64,000 bases of DNA from Hanstruepera marina (lineage in GTDB: Bacteria > Bacteroidota > Bacteroidia > Flavobacteriales > Flavobacteriaceae), in NCBI RefSeq assembly GCF_019880635.1, contig NZ_JAINVX010000001.1, positions 1,406,001-1,470,000 on the forward strand, read 5' to 3'. The notes beneath the pieces are model-generated. The model did not search any database, had not been told where the DNA came from, and saw nothing but the letters and a program-made list of their open reading frames with translations. Positions 54,674 to 63,732 of the stretch are shown piece after piece; the stretch's first letter is position 1; each line of letters opens with the position of its first letter. A program made the position numbers and the translations under genes.

Positions 54674-56101
54674 ATGAAAAAGCACCTATTATTATTCATC
54701 GTTTTGGCCAGTATTTGTGGGCAAACCATACAGGCCACCGACCTAAAAATTACAAATGTGCGTGCCCTAAATAGGGCTGAAGTATTAAACACGCCCATAA
54801 GTGTTATGTTTGATATACAATGGAATAATGCTTGGCATAACCAAAAAAACCATGATGCGGTTTGGGTATTTATGAAATACAATGGGTATTACAACAACCA
54901 CGTAAAGGTATTACCTAAAGATTATAAGGTTTTGGTAAACCGTTCCGGAGAGGATTCGCAACCAACCATTGAGTTTTCTAAAGATGGTTTGGGCTTTTTT
55001 ATTTACCCACAAAAAAACTATCGTGGCAGTATGAATTTTAAACTGCAAATACTAATTGATACCGAAGACAAAGATATTGACCGTAATAAATTAACTGGGT
55101 TGTCGGTTTATGGATTGGAAATGGTGTATATCCCACAAGGGCCATTTACATTGGGAAGCCCTGACCCAGCTGCTAAAGAAAGAGCAGCATTCTATAAAAG
55201 CGATAGCAACGGAGAGCCTAACGGATTAATTACTATAACTTCAGAACAAGCGATTACAGTAGCACCAACAGAAGGGAATTTATATTATTGGAGCAGAAAC
55301 CCACTGTATAATGGAGACCAACAAGGAACCGTTCCAGAAAACTTCCCAAAAGGTTATAAGGCATTTTATATTATGAAATACGAACTAACCCAAGGGCAGT
55401 ACGTAGCGTTTCTCAATAACCTCTCAGATACAGATACCTTTAAACGGGCAGCTATAAGTGGTAGAACCTATTTGGATAATAGGGGTGCAATAACCATAAT
55501 AGACGGTATTTATAAAACCAGCTCGCCAAACCGCCCCATGAATTATATAAGTTTTACCGATGGCTTGGCATTTTCAGACTGGGCAGCCATAAGACCCATA
55601 ACTGAACTGGAATACGAAAAAGCAGCACGTGGTCCCAATAAACCTATTCCTGCCGAGTTTGTTTGGGGAACCAATACGTATAACTCTCTAGAGCGTTATG
55701 TTGACAATTCCGGAGAGCTTATTTTAGCTAACAATTGGGATGAAAGTCAATTAAATGATGATAATAGAGCCGTTTTTGGAGCATCGTATTATTGGGTTAT
55801 GGACTTGAGTGGTAGCCTTTGGGAAAAGGTAATTACTATTGGTAACCCAATAGGTCGCGAGTTTAAAGGTAGTCATGGCGATGGTAGTTTACGTTTTGGC
55901 AGTGCTACCAATCCCGATTGGCCAACCAGTGATAACGAGGTTGGAGGCTTTGGATATCGTGGTGGTGGATATTATGCCATTGGCACACCATACTCCGATT
56001 TTAATCCACATTCACCAATAGGGTATCGGTTTTATGGCGCTTGGTCTGGCGGACCTCATTCCATAGCGTACGGATATAGAGGCGGCCGTTCATCTCGTTA
56101 A
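54674..56101 (+). CDS. Secreted FGE/SUMF1-fold protein without catalytic cysteines
   Basis: 475 residues with a signal peptide (MKKHLLLFIVLASICGQTIQA), a beta domain (about 25-150) and an FGE-sulfatase fold (about 155-475): LEMVYIPQGPFTLGS, MKYELTQGQYVAFLNNLSD, PITELEYEKAARGPN and a C-terminal GYRGGRSSR. The two cysteines that make formylglycine in true FGE are absent in the final GGGYY to RGGRSSR stretch. This looks like a structural or binding member, as in GldJ/GldK or C-type-lectin-like relatives, rather than a sulfatase activator. Confidence 0.85.
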   Translation: MKKHLLLFIVLASICGQTIQATDLKITNVRALNRAEVLNTPISVMFDIQWNNAWHNQKNHDAVWVFMKYNGYYNNHVKVLPKDYKVLVNRSGEDSQPTIEFSKDGLGFFIYPQKNYRGSMNFKLQILIDTEDKDIDRNKLTGLSVYGLEMVYIPQGPFTLGSPDPAAKERAAFYKSDSNGEPNGLITITSEQAITVAPTEGNLYYWSRNPLYNGDQQGTVPENFPKGYKAFYIMKYELTQGQYVAFLNNLSDTDTFKRAAISGRTYLDNRGAITIIDGIYKTSSPNRPMNYISFTDGLAFSDWAAIRPITELEYEKAARGPNKPIPAEFVWGTNTYNSLERYVDNSGELILANNWDESQLNDDNRAVFGASYYWVMDLSGSLWEKVITIGNPIGREFKGSHGDGSLRFGSATNPDWPTSDNEVGGFGYRGGGYYAIGTPYSDFNPHSPIGYRFYGAWSGGPHSIAYGYRGGRSSR

Positions 56102-56112
56102 AAATTACTGTT

Positions 56113-56150
56113 CCGTCATTGCGAGGGAGGCACAACCGAAGCAATCTGTT
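56113..56150 (+). repeat. REP-like unit 1
   Basis: CCGTCATTGCGAGGGAGGCA, followed by CAACCGAAGCAATCTGTT; a half-unit without its own inverted partner. Confidence 0.85.
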
Positions 56151-56179
56151 GGTTCAATCTATCGTTAAAAATTAATCCA

Positions 56180-56291
56180 CCGTCATTGCGAGGGAGGCAC
56201 GACCGAAGTAATCTGTACAACAAACCTATCAATTTAGAGATTGCTTCACTTTAGTCTGTCTTGAGCGACAGTCGAAAGGTTCGCAATGACG
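56180..56291 (+). repeat. REP-like unit 2 with inverted partner
   Basis: It starts with the same CCGTCATTGCGAGGGAGGCA motif and continues to AATCTGT. The complementary end has AGATTGCTTC (56238) and CGCAATGACG (56282-56291), so the whole can form a long hairpin, like Bacteroidota REP/BIME elements. Confidence 0.85.
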
Positions 56292-56311
56292 TATAAGTAT
56301 CAAAGGAGTGA

Positions 56312-56611
56312 TTATTCAAAATAAAACAACCAGCCATCAGAAAGATCATTCCATTCTGGATTATCAATTTCTATTAAGTTTATTTTACGCGATCTGCTCC
56401 CTGCTTTTATTTGCTTTTCTCTGGTAATGGCTTGGTTAATACCACTAAAGGCTTCATAGTAAACAAGTTTGTCGCAATTATATTTTGAAGTAAAACTTTT
56501 GAAGGTTTTTGTTTTATGTTGATAGATACGTTTTAACAAGTTACTGGTCACTCCAACATAAATAACAGTGTTGTTCTTGTTTGTTAAAAAATACACATAT
56601 GACATTTTCAT
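56312..56611 (-). CDS. GIY-YIG nuclease family protein
   Basis: 99 residues from the ATG at 56611. The signature is YVYFLTNKNNTVIYVGVTSN (the GIY/YIG element in its YVYFL...YVG form), followed by LLKRIYQHK with the catalytic Arg and REKQIKAGSRSRK with the metal-binding Glu. Small single-domain members of this UPF0213-like group have unknown targets. It sits exactly between REP units 2 and 3, a placement suggesting that it travels with or acts on those repeats. Confidence 0.88.
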   Translation of the reverse strand: MKMSYVYFLTNKNNTVIYVGVTSNLLKRIYQHKTKTFKSFTSKYNCDKLVYYEAFSGINQAITREKQIKAGSRSRKINLIEIDNPEWNDLSDGWLFYFE

Positions 56612-56684
56612 GAAAAAAAGATACAATTTTTTGAAATGGATTTTACCTTATTGTTTTAGAAGTTCCTTCACTACATACATATTA

Positions 56685-56785
56685 CCGTCATTGCGAGGAA
56701 GGCACGACCGAAGTAATCTGTTTAATGAACCTACCAAATAAAAGATTACTTCAGCTCGCTGTAAGTGTCAGCATCGCAATGACAT
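56685..56785 (+). repeat. REP-like unit 3 with inverted partner
   Basis: It starts CCGTCATTGCGAGGAAGGCA and continues to AATCTGTT. The complementary end AGATTACTTC (56743) and CGCAATGACA (56775) gives the same hairpin plan as unit 2, on the other side of the GIY-YIG gene. Confidence 0.85.
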
Positions 56786-56852
56786 GTAATTAATACATTT
56801 TATAGTAAACCTTTAATTGTACTATAAACCAATATGTTGTATATTTAAAATC

Positions 56853-58031
56853 ATGAAACAGCATTATATATACTATCTCGTTTTTTTTATTATCCTAAAC
56901 AATCCATTACAAGCCCAACAGTCAAAAAGGGTACTTAAAGAAATCACCCTAACAGGCACAGGCTACAACTTGGGTTTACAACATGGTAAACAACTTAAAA
57001 CGGAAATAGCAGAAATTGTTACCAAATGGAAAGCCAACACCACTAAATATTTTAAAAAGGATGCCGAGAAGACCCTAGATGACTTTTATAAGCAAGCCAA
57101 TTATGAAGCGGCCATAAAACAATACACACCTGATTTATATGAAGAGGTTAGGGGCATAGCCGATGGTTCTGGTCAGGCATTCAGGGATATCTTGGTGTTA
57201 AATTTATTGGATGAGTTTTGGGTGTATATTGATGAGTTGTACAATCACCATTGTAGCGATGTTGGTGTACCAAGCATAAATGGCAGTACCAGTTACATTG
57301 CCCAAAATATGGATATTGAAGACTATACCGATGGCTATCAAACCTTAATACGATTAGAACGAACCGCAAACAGACCCGAGCAATTAATACTAACACACCC
57401 AGGATTAATAGCCCTTAACGGCATGAACGAAACAGGTGTAGGTGTTGTAGTTAATACCATTATGCAATTACAGGCATCAAACAGTGGTTTACCTGTGGCC
57501 TTTGTGGTAAGACGGATTATCAATTCAACCGATAAAGCAGACTTATTGCAATTTATTCAGGAGGTGCATCATGCTTCTGGGCAAAATTATATTATAGGCA
57601 TTCGGGGTGACGTGTACGACTTTGAGGCATCAGCTAATCAAGTCGTAAGGTTCAATCCTAAAAATACCAATGGTACCGTATACCATACCAATCATCCTAT
57701 AGTCAATACCGATACAAAAGCTTGGTATGAAAAACATAAACCAACCGATGACAATGTTGAAAAATTGCAGAACACTAATAGTTATTTGCGGTTAGCAGCA
57801 TTGGAAACACGTATGGTGGCAAACCCTATAGTCTCACAAGACATTATTATGGATGCTTTGCGCTCAAAAGACAACCCAGAAAATCCTGTTTGCAGAAATA
57901 ATAAAGGCGATGGCAGTGGGTTTACCTTTGCTTCGGTTATAATGACCTTAACAGGCAATCTCAATTTTCAGATTACGGCAGGACCACCAGATGAATCGGA
58001 ATACAAATCGGTAACATTCAGCAGTAAATAA
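56853..58031 (+). CDS. Secreted C45-family (acyl-CoA:6-APA acyltransferase-like) hydrolase
   Basis: 392 residues from the ATG at 56853, which begins a signal peptide (MKQHYIYYLVFFIILNNPLQA). It belongs to the Ntn-hydrolase C45 family: the autoproteolysis nucleophile is the Cys in NHHCSDVGV (about 133), followed by YIAQNMDIEDY and GLIALNGMNETGVGVVVNT. Members are self-cleaving amidases or acyltransferases acting on peptide or N-acyl substrates. It is predicted to be periplasmic; the substrate is unknown. Confidence 0.87.
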   Translation: MKQHYIYYLVFFIILNNPLQAQQSKRVLKEITLTGTGYNLGLQHGKQLKTEIAEIVTKWKANTTKYFKKDAEKTLDDFYKQANYEAAIKQYTPDLYEEVRGIADGSGQAFRDILVLNLLDEFWVYIDELYNHHCSDVGVPSINGSTSYIAQNMDIEDYTDGYQTLIRLERTANRPEQLILTHPGLIALNGMNETGVGVVVNTIMQLQASNSGLPVAFVVRRIINSTDKADLLQFIQEVHHASGQNYIIGIRGDVYDFEASANQVVRFNPKNTNGTVYHTNHPIVNTDTKAWYEKHKPTDDNVEKLQNTNSYLRLAALETRMVANPIVSQDIIMDALRSKDNPENPVCRNNKGDGSGFTFASVIMTLTGNLNFQITAGPPDESEYKSVTFSSK

Positions 58032-58109
58032 TTGATTGTTTCCTTACCGTAGTTTAAATATTTGGTAACGTTTATTTGTGCAAAAAACACGGAATTTGCA
58101 GCAAAAACT

Positions 58110-58739
58110 ATGGACTTATTTTTAATTAGTTTTGGTGCCTTATTCTCCATTATGAATCCTTTGGGAACCGTTCCCGTATTTGTAGGACTCACTCAAGAAA
58201 ACACTAAAAAAGAACGTGCTGTAACCGCTTTTTGGACCGCTATAGATGTGTTAGTTATCCTATTGTTATCCTTCTTTGCCGGGAAATATATTTTGTCCTT
58301 TTTTGGTATTAGTTTAACCGCTTTAAAAATAGCAGGCGGAATGATTATTGCCTCTTCCGGTTTTGCGCTATTAACAGGAAAGTTTAGGGAGCACAAAGGT
58401 ATGAAGCGTGAGCGGGTTCAAAAGGATATTGAATCTCGGGATGCCATTTCGTTAACGCCTTTGGCGATACCTATGCTGGCAGGACCAGGAACCATTTCGT
58501 TATTAATTACCTATAACCAGGAGTATCAATCGGCTACACAAATAGGCACCATTTTAGGCGCTATGGTATTGGTAACGGTTGCCATTTATCTTATTTTAAA
58601 ATCGGCACATTTTATTGTGAAGTTTTTAGGCGCATCAGGTATAAATGCCTTGTCGCGTATTATCGGTTTTATCGTTATAGCAATAGGTGTGGAGTATATA
58701 TTATCGTCAGTTATAGCAGTTATTGGTACAATACTATAA
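58110..58739 (+). CDS. MarC family integral membrane protein
   Basis: 209 residues from the ATG at 58110 (MDLFLISFGALFSIMNPLGT); earlier in-frame codons are in non-conserved sequence. Six hydrophobic helices and the motifs MNPLGTVPVFVGLT, ISLTPLAIPMLAGPGTISLL and ALSRIIGFIVIAIGVEYIL define the UPF0056/MarC family. Its function is unresolved; it is not a proven drug exporter. A terminator follows. Confidence 0.93.
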   Translation: MDLFLISFGALFSIMNPLGTVPVFVGLTQENTKKERAVTAFWTAIDVLVILLLSFFAGKYILSFFGISLTALKIAGGMIIASSGFALLTGKFREHKGMKRERVQKDIESRDAISLTPLAIPMLAGPGTISLLITYNQEYQSATQIGTILGAMVLVTVAIYLILKSAHFIVKFLGASGINALSRIIGFIVIAIGVEYILSSVIAVIGTIL

Positions 58740-58774
58740 AAAACCTTCTTTACAGTACATAAAGAAGGTTTTTT
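58738..58774. terminator. Hairpin terminator shared by marC and the DUF1579 gene
   Basis: AAAAAACCTTCTTT pairs with AAAGAAGGTTTTTT across a 9-base loop, between convergent genes. Confidence 0.88.
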
Positions 58775-58791
58775 ATATTTATAAATAGTTT

Positions 58792-59355
58792 TTATTGATC
58801 TCTACTATAGGTGATTTCCATGGTTTTAAATTCATTGCCATCCGTAACCATATACATTTCAAAAACATGTTTATCTTCAGATTGTTTAGTTAAAACATAT
58901 TTTACATGCATGTCTTTTCCTGTGGCAGGATCCATCATTTTACCTTCTAGGGTTAAGACATCAGCTTTAGGATTGTACTGACCTTCCATAAACATGATAC
59001 TACTACCAAAGTTGTCAATCCATGTGCTTAAAAACTGTTTTTTGGCATTGTCATAAGCCGTAATGCTCTCACCAAAAAAAGGTTGTCCCATCATTTCACC
59101 AGAATGCTGTGAGCGTTGGTACAAGCCATTCATAATCATTTCGTTTTTAGTTGTAGCTTTTGAAACCGTAGGTGGTTGGTCTGGTGCCATCCAGAATTTT
59201 ACTGTAGCGTCCCAATTACCATTCATTGAGGCTAGCCATTTGTGATGTTCCCCTGGTGTCATGTTTTCTTGCCAGGCTTTCATTTCTTCGGGAGTTTGAG
59301 AAAAAGCGGTCATACCCATTACTAGGCAAACGCTTAAGAGGATTAATTTTTTCAT
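58792..59355 (-). CDS. DUF1579 secreted protein
   Basis: 187 residues with a signal peptide (MKKLILLSVCLVMGMTAFSQ) and the DUF1579 pattern: GEHHKWLASMNGNWDATVKFWM, TKNEMIMNGLYQRSQHSGEMMGQPF, and MFMEGQYNPKADVLTLEGKM. It is a lipocalin-like beta barrel of unknown function, single-gene. Confidence 0.85.
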   Translation of the reverse strand: MKKLILLSVCLVMGMTAFSQTPEEMKAWQENMTPGEHHKWLASMNGNWDATVKFWMAPDQPPTVSKATTKNEMIMNGLYQRSQHSGEMMGQPFFGESITAYDNAKKQFLSTWIDNFGSSIMFMEGQYNPKADVLTLEGKMMDPATGKDMHVKYVLTKQSEDKHVFEMYMVTDGNEFKTMEITYSRDQ

Positions 59356-59394
59356 GATGTTACAAGATTAATTAGTAAAAATAAAGATACTAAA

Positions 59395-60936
59395 TTACAA
59401 CGGAATATTACCATGTTTGCGTTTAGGTCTATTCACGTCTTTATCTTCCAACATGGCAAAGGCTTTAATCAATTTTCGTCGCGTGTCTTTTGGTAAAATC
59501 ACTTCATCTATAAAGCCACGCTCGGCAGCGCTATACGGATTGGCAAATAAATCGGCATACTCGGCTTCTTTCTCTTTCCATTTGGCCTCCTTATCCTCGG
59601 CAGCTTGAATATCGCGTTTAAATATAATTTCGGCAGCGCCTTTGGCACCCATAACGGCAATTTCGGCACTAGGCCATGCAAAATTCATATCGGCACCAAT
59701 GTGTTTAGAGTTCATCACATCATAGGCACCGCCATAAGCTTTTCGCGTAATAACAGTTACCCTAGGTACAGTTGCTTCGCTAAAGGCATATAGTAATTTC
59801 GCACCATGTACAATAATACCGTTCCACTCTTGGTCTGTTCCCGGTAAAAAGCCTGGTACATCTTCTAACACCAATAAGGGAATATTAAAGGCATCGCAAA
59901 AACGGACAAAACGCGCCCCTTTTTTAGAGCTGTTTACATCTAAAACGCCTGCAAGAAACATAGGCTGATTAGCTACTATACCTATACTTTTTCCACCCAG
60001 TCTGGCAAAGCCCACAATAATGTTTTCGGCATAATCTTTATGGATTTCATAAAAGGAATCAGGGTCTATAATGCCTGAAATCACATCATGCATATCGTAA
60101 GGTTTGTTGGCATTATCTGGAACGATATTAGACAAGACGTCTCGAATTTCATCTTGCAATTCAAAAGGAATATCCAAGGCTTTTTCGATATTACTCTGTG
60201 GCATATAGCTTAAAAGTTGTTTTACCGATTCTAGACACTCAATATCATTGGAAGCTGTTTTGTGTGCGACTCCAGATTTAACGGAATGGGTACTTGCCCC
60301 ACCTAATTCTTCTGATGAAACCTCTTCGTTAGTAACGGTTTTCACCACATTAGGACCCGTAACAAACATATAACTGGTATCTTGAACCATAATGGTAAAA
60401 TCGGTCATGGCAGGTGAATAGACCGCTCCACCTGCACAAGGGCCCATAATAGCTGATATTTGTGGAATAACCCCAGAGGCTTGCACGTTTCTATAAAATA
60501 TGTCGGCATAACCACCCAACGAGCGTACCCCTTCTTGAATACGTGCTCCACCAGAATCATTAAGTCCAATTAAAGGCGCACCAACCTTTATGGCCAAGTC
60601 CATTATTTTACATATTTTTTCGGCATGTGTTTCAGAAAGCGATCCACCAAAAACGGTAAAATCTTGAGCGAATACATAAACTAAACGGCCATCAACAGTG
60701 CCATAGCCTGTAATAACACCATCGCCATAGAACTTTTGGTTTTCCATGCCAAAGTCTTTGGTACGGTGTGTTACCAAAGCACCAATTTCTTCAAAGGAAC
60801 CTTCGTCCATTAAATAGTCTACGCGTTCACGAGCAGTTAGTTTTTTCTTTTCGTGTTGTTTGCCAATTCTGGCCTGTCCGCCACCTAAATAGGCTTGGGT
60901 TAGTTTATCGTTAAGTGTTTTTATTTTGTCTTGCAT
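59395..60936 (-). CDS. Acyl-CoA carboxylase carboxyltransferase beta subunit (probable propionyl-CoA carboxylase)
   Basis: 513 residues of the crotonase-like carboxyltransferase family: [61 protein letters not shown] and [21 protein letters not shown], the two oxyanion-hole Gly-rich regions being intact. Length and sequence are of the PccB/MmdA type, which carboxylates propionyl-CoA to methylmalonyl-CoA. It is third of an operon with biotin carboxylase and BCCP. It would take over propionyl-CoA made by the PrpE-like enzyme at 33960-35858. Confidence 0.92.
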   Translation of the reverse strand: MQDKIKTLNDKLTQAYLGGGQARIGKQHEKKKLTARERVDYLMDEGSFEEIGALVTHRTKDFGMENQKFYGDGVITGYGTVDGRLVYVFAQDFTVFGGSLSETHAEKICKIMDLAIKVGAPLIGLNDSGGARIQEGVRSLGGYADIFYRNVQASGVIPQISAIMGPCAGGAVYSPAMTDFTIMVQDTSYMFVTGPNVVKTVTNEEVSSEELGGASTHSVKSGVAHKTASNDIECLESVKQLLSYMPQSNIEKALDIPFELQDEIRDVLSNIVPDNANKPYDMHDVISGIIDPDSFYEIHKDYAENIIVGFARLGGKSIGIVANQPMFLAGVLDVNSSKKGARFVRFCDAFNIPLLVLEDVPGFLPGTDQEWNGIIVHGAKLLYAFSEATVPRVTVITRKAYGGAYDVMNSKHIGADMNFAWPSAEIAVMGAKGAAEIIFKRDIQAAEDKEAKWKEKEAEYADLFANPYSAAERGFIDEVILPKDTRRKLIKAFAMLEDKDVNRPKRKHGNIPL

Positions 60937-60977
60937 AATAGTATAAAGTCTATTGCTGTTTGAAATATCTTAAGGAT

Positions 60978-62420
60978 TTAATGCTTTGGTAAGCGTAATA
61001 GTTTTTTGTCTTCTAAATATTGCTTAAGGGCAATATGGGCAGCTATTTCAGCTTCTTGTTTTTGGTCATCCAGTAAAGCTTCAGGCGAATAGTATTTTTT
61101 TACAAAGTGTGTATCAAAATGTCCAGACCTAAACGCTTCATGTTCGCAAACATACCTGCCAAATGGCAAGGTGGTTTCTACACCTTTTACCATATAATTA
61201 TCTATGGCTTGAATCATAAGTTGAATGGCTTCTTCTCGTGTTTTGCCATGGGTGATGAGTTTTGAAAGCATAGGATCGTAATAAATAGGAACCTCCATAC
61301 CTTCCTCAAAACCATTATCCACGCGAATACCTTTTCCAACAGGAAGCTTATAGATTTCCAGAGTGCCCACGCTAGGTAAAAAATTGTTTAAAGGGTCTTC
61401 GGCATATACACGTAGTTCTAAAGCATGTCCGTGAATTTTCAGGTCTTCTTGTTGTATCTGTAGTGCTTCACCACGAGCCACACGTATTTGAAGCTCAACT
61501 AAGTCAACGCCAGCTATAATCTCAGAAACAGGATGCTCAACCTGTAAGCGAGTATTCATTTCCAGAAAATAGAAATTATACTGATCATCCAATAAAAACT
61601 CAACCGTTCCAGCACCAATGTAATCACAAGAGCGTGCTACATTAATGGCTGCTTCTCCCATTTTCTCGCGTAATTCAGGTGTTAATACCGAAGAAGGTGC
61701 TTCTTCAACTACTTTTTGGTGACGCCGTTGAATACTACACTCGCGTTCAAAAAAATGAAGGACATTACCATGGTCGTCTGCCATAACCTGAATTTCAATA
61801 TGGCGAGGCGAGCTTACATATTTTTCGATAAATACGGAACCATCACCAAAAGCCGAAGTCGCTTCGCTAATGGCACGTTCCATTTGCGATTCTAAATCGC
61901 TTTCCTTTTCAACAACGCGCATGCCTTTTCCGCCACCACCAGCTGATGCTTTTATTAAAATGGGAAAACCAATTTCTAAAGCAATTTGTTTGGCTTTAGC
62001 AACATCGGTAATGGCTTCATCAATACCAGGTACCATAGGAATATTGTATGCTTTTACGGTTTCTTTAGCTGCCAATTTACTACCCATAACACGAATAGCT
62101 TTAGAGCGTGGACCAATAAAAACAATGTTGTTTTTTTCACATAACTCGGCAAACTCGGCATTTTCACTTAAAAACCCATAACCCGGATGTATGGCATCCA
62201 CATCTAAATCTTTACAAGCTTCAATAATTTTATCGGCTCTTAAATACGATTGGCTTGAAGGGGCTTCTCCCAACAATACCGCTTCATCGGCATACTTAAC
62301 ATGCGGTGCATGTCTATCGGCTGTAGAATACACGGCAACCGTTTTAATGCCCATTTTCTTGGCTGTTCGCATAACACGAATAGCAATTTCACCTCGGTTG
62401 GCGACAAGTATCTTTTTCAT
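60978..62420 (-). CDS. Biotin carboxylase subunit of acyl-CoA carboxylase
   Basis: 480 residues: the N-terminal preATP-grasp (MKKILVANRGEIAIRVMRTAKKMG), an ATP-grasp with KASAGGGGKGMRVV and EKYVSSPRHIEIQVMADD, the catalytic ECSIQRRHQKVVEEAPS, and the biotin carboxylase C-terminal domain. It carboxylates the biotin on the neighbouring BCCP using ATP and bicarbonate. It starts 1 base after the BCCP stop, giving equal translation. Fatty-acid AccC cannot be ruled out, but operon order with a PccB-like subunit favours propionyl-CoA carboxylase. Confidence 0.93.
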   Translation of the reverse strand: MKKILVANRGEIAIRVMRTAKKMGIKTVAVYSTADRHAPHVKYADEAVLLGEAPSSQSYLRADKIIEACKDLDVDAIHPGYGFLSENAEFAELCEKNNIVFIGPRSKAIRVMGSKLAAKETVKAYNIPMVPGIDEAITDVAKAKQIALEIGFPILIKASAGGGGKGMRVVEKESDLESQMERAISEATSAFGDGSVFIEKYVSSPRHIEIQVMADDHGNVLHFFERECSIQRRHQKVVEEAPSSVLTPELREKMGEAAINVARSCDYIGAGTVEFLLDDQYNFYFLEMNTRLQVEHPVSEIIAGVDLVELQIRVARGEALQIQQEDLKIHGHALELRVYAEDPLNNFLPSVGTLEIYKLPVGKGIRVDNGFEEGMEVPIYYDPMLSKLITHGKTREEAIQLMIQAIDNYMVKGVETTLPFGRYVCEHEAFRSGHFDTHFVKKYYSPEALLDDQKQEAEIAAHIALKQYLEDKKLLRLPKH

Positions 62421-62421
62421 T

Positions 62422-62901
62422 CTATTCTAATTCTATTAAGAGTTGGTTTTTATCTACGGCATGTCCATTCTTTACTGCAATATGTTTTATAACGGCATCT
62501 CTTGGTGCTGTTATTACATTTTCCATTTTCATGGCTTCAAGAATGATTATCGGATCGTCTTCTTTTACTTCTTGTCCTTCTTTTACACTTATTTCAAGTA
62601 TTAAACCAGGCATAGGTGCTTTTACATCGTTTACACGTTTGGCTGCACCAACCTCGAAGCCCATATCTTTAATCAAGATATCCAGATCGCTCATTATAGC
62701 AACATCATAGGTGTTGTTATTAACAGTAACGGTATAGGTTTTCTTGTTAAAATTACTTTTGGCTATTTTGGCATTAAAGGTTTCGTTATGATTTAAAACA
62801 TGAAACTGGGAATCTGAAATTTTAATGGCGTCGAATTGATTGAGCGCGTCTTGATTAATATCAAATGTCAAATCGCCATTAACAATAGTTTTATAGGTCA
62901 T
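62422..62901 (-). CDS. Biotin carboxyl carrier subunit
   Basis: 159 residues: a variable N-terminal domain, then a biotinyl domain beginning DVKAPMPGLILEISVKEGQEV with the biotinylated Lys in ILEAMKMENVI (about 126). It is first gene of the carboxylase operon, followed after 1 base by biotin carboxylase. The same strand order BCCP-BC-CT is typical of acyl-CoA carboxylases of Bacteroidota. Confidence 0.93.
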   Translation of the reverse strand: MTYKTIVNGDLTFDINQDALNQFDAIKISDSQFHVLNHNETFNAKIAKSNFNKKTYTVTVNNNTYDVAIMSDLDILIKDMGFEVGAAKRVNDVKAPMPGLILEISVKEGQEVKEDDPIIILEAMKMENVITAPRDAVIKHIAVKNGHAVDKNQLLIELE

Positions 62902-62928
62902 GAATAAAAATTTAATTATTGTAATACG

Positions 62929-62954
62929 AAACGAATACTAGATTCGTTTTTTTT
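62929..62954 (+). repeat. Short inverted repeat before the carboxylase operon
   Basis: AAACGAAT / ATTCGTTT with a T run on the plus strand. It looks like a terminator but no plus-strand gene precedes it; it lies between prsW and the carboxylase start on the minus strand and may be a regulatory site or a poor terminator for prsW. Confidence 0.35.
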
Positions 62955-63029
62955 TGATGGTTTAAAAATACGGGTAAAATTACAACTCTCCTAATTAAGA
63001 TTATATGAAGAAAATCAGGTTTTGTTAAA

Positions 63030-63707
63030 CTATAATTTTTGGCGCAAATGCGAATTGATTTGGTGGGCCTTAATGGCATTTCTAGATAGAATAATCCCTA
63101 CAATTAAAGACACAAATGCACCGACCCAAACCCCTGGTACAAAATCGATAAACAAAAAGAAATCGTAAGCACCATGGAAGACAATGGCCAACAAAAGTCC
63201 TGTTAAGTTCAGTTGTACTCGATTTTTGGAAAACTTGGCTTGCCCCATATAATATCCCATAAGAATGGCAAAAGTGGCATGGGCTGGTATGGCGGTAAAA
63301 GCACGTAAAATGGCAATCTCGTAACCGCCTTCTAATACATAAAATATATTCTCTGTTGCTGCAAAACCCATGGATACCATAACCGCATAGATAATGCCGT
63401 CAAAAGGTTCGTTAAAGGCCTCCTTGGTTTGCGCATAATACCGAACTATAATGTATTTACTGAACTCCTCGGTAAAACCAACTACAAAGAAGGCTCTTAT
63501 AAATTGCTGGATAATGTCTTGCTTATCTAGAGTAAATACATAATCAAACATCATATACAAAATGGTGGTGATAATTATACTTACAAAACCGCCAAACATA
63601 AAGCAGTAAAAGAGTAGGAGCTTGGGCTCTTTATCATACTTATCATTCAGATAAATATATAATATAATAACACAAATAGGGGCTATGGCAAGAAGGAGTA
63701 AATTCAT
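63030..63707 (-). CDS. PrsW-family intramembrane metalloprotease
   Basis: 225 residues with about seven helices. The family active-site motifs are present: FTEEFSKYIIVRYY (EExxK), AIPAHATFAILMGYYMG and FHGAYDFFLF, giving Glu, Glu and two His for zinc. PrsW performs site-1 cleavage of anti-sigma factor RsiW in Bacillus; targets in Bacteroidota are not known. It lies 25 bases after a NUDIX gene on the same strand. Confidence 0.9.
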   Translation of the reverse strand: MNLLLLAIAPICVIILYIYLNDKYDKEPKLLLFYCFMFGGFVSIIITTILYMMFDYVFTLDKQDIIQQFIRAFFVVGFTEEFSKYIIVRYYAQTKEAFNEPFDGIIYAVMVSMGFAATENIFYVLEGGYEIAILRAFTAIPAHATFAILMGYYMGQAKFSKNRVQLNLTGLLLAIVFHGAYDFFLFIDFVPGVWVGAFVSLIVGIILSRNAIKAHQINSHLRQKL

Positions 63708-63732
63708 AATTAGGCTGTAAATATTGAAAAAA

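Noticed and set aside
62929-62954. Terminator for a plus-strand gene
   Set aside because: No plus-strand gene precedes it; it is kept only as an inverted repeat of uncertain role.
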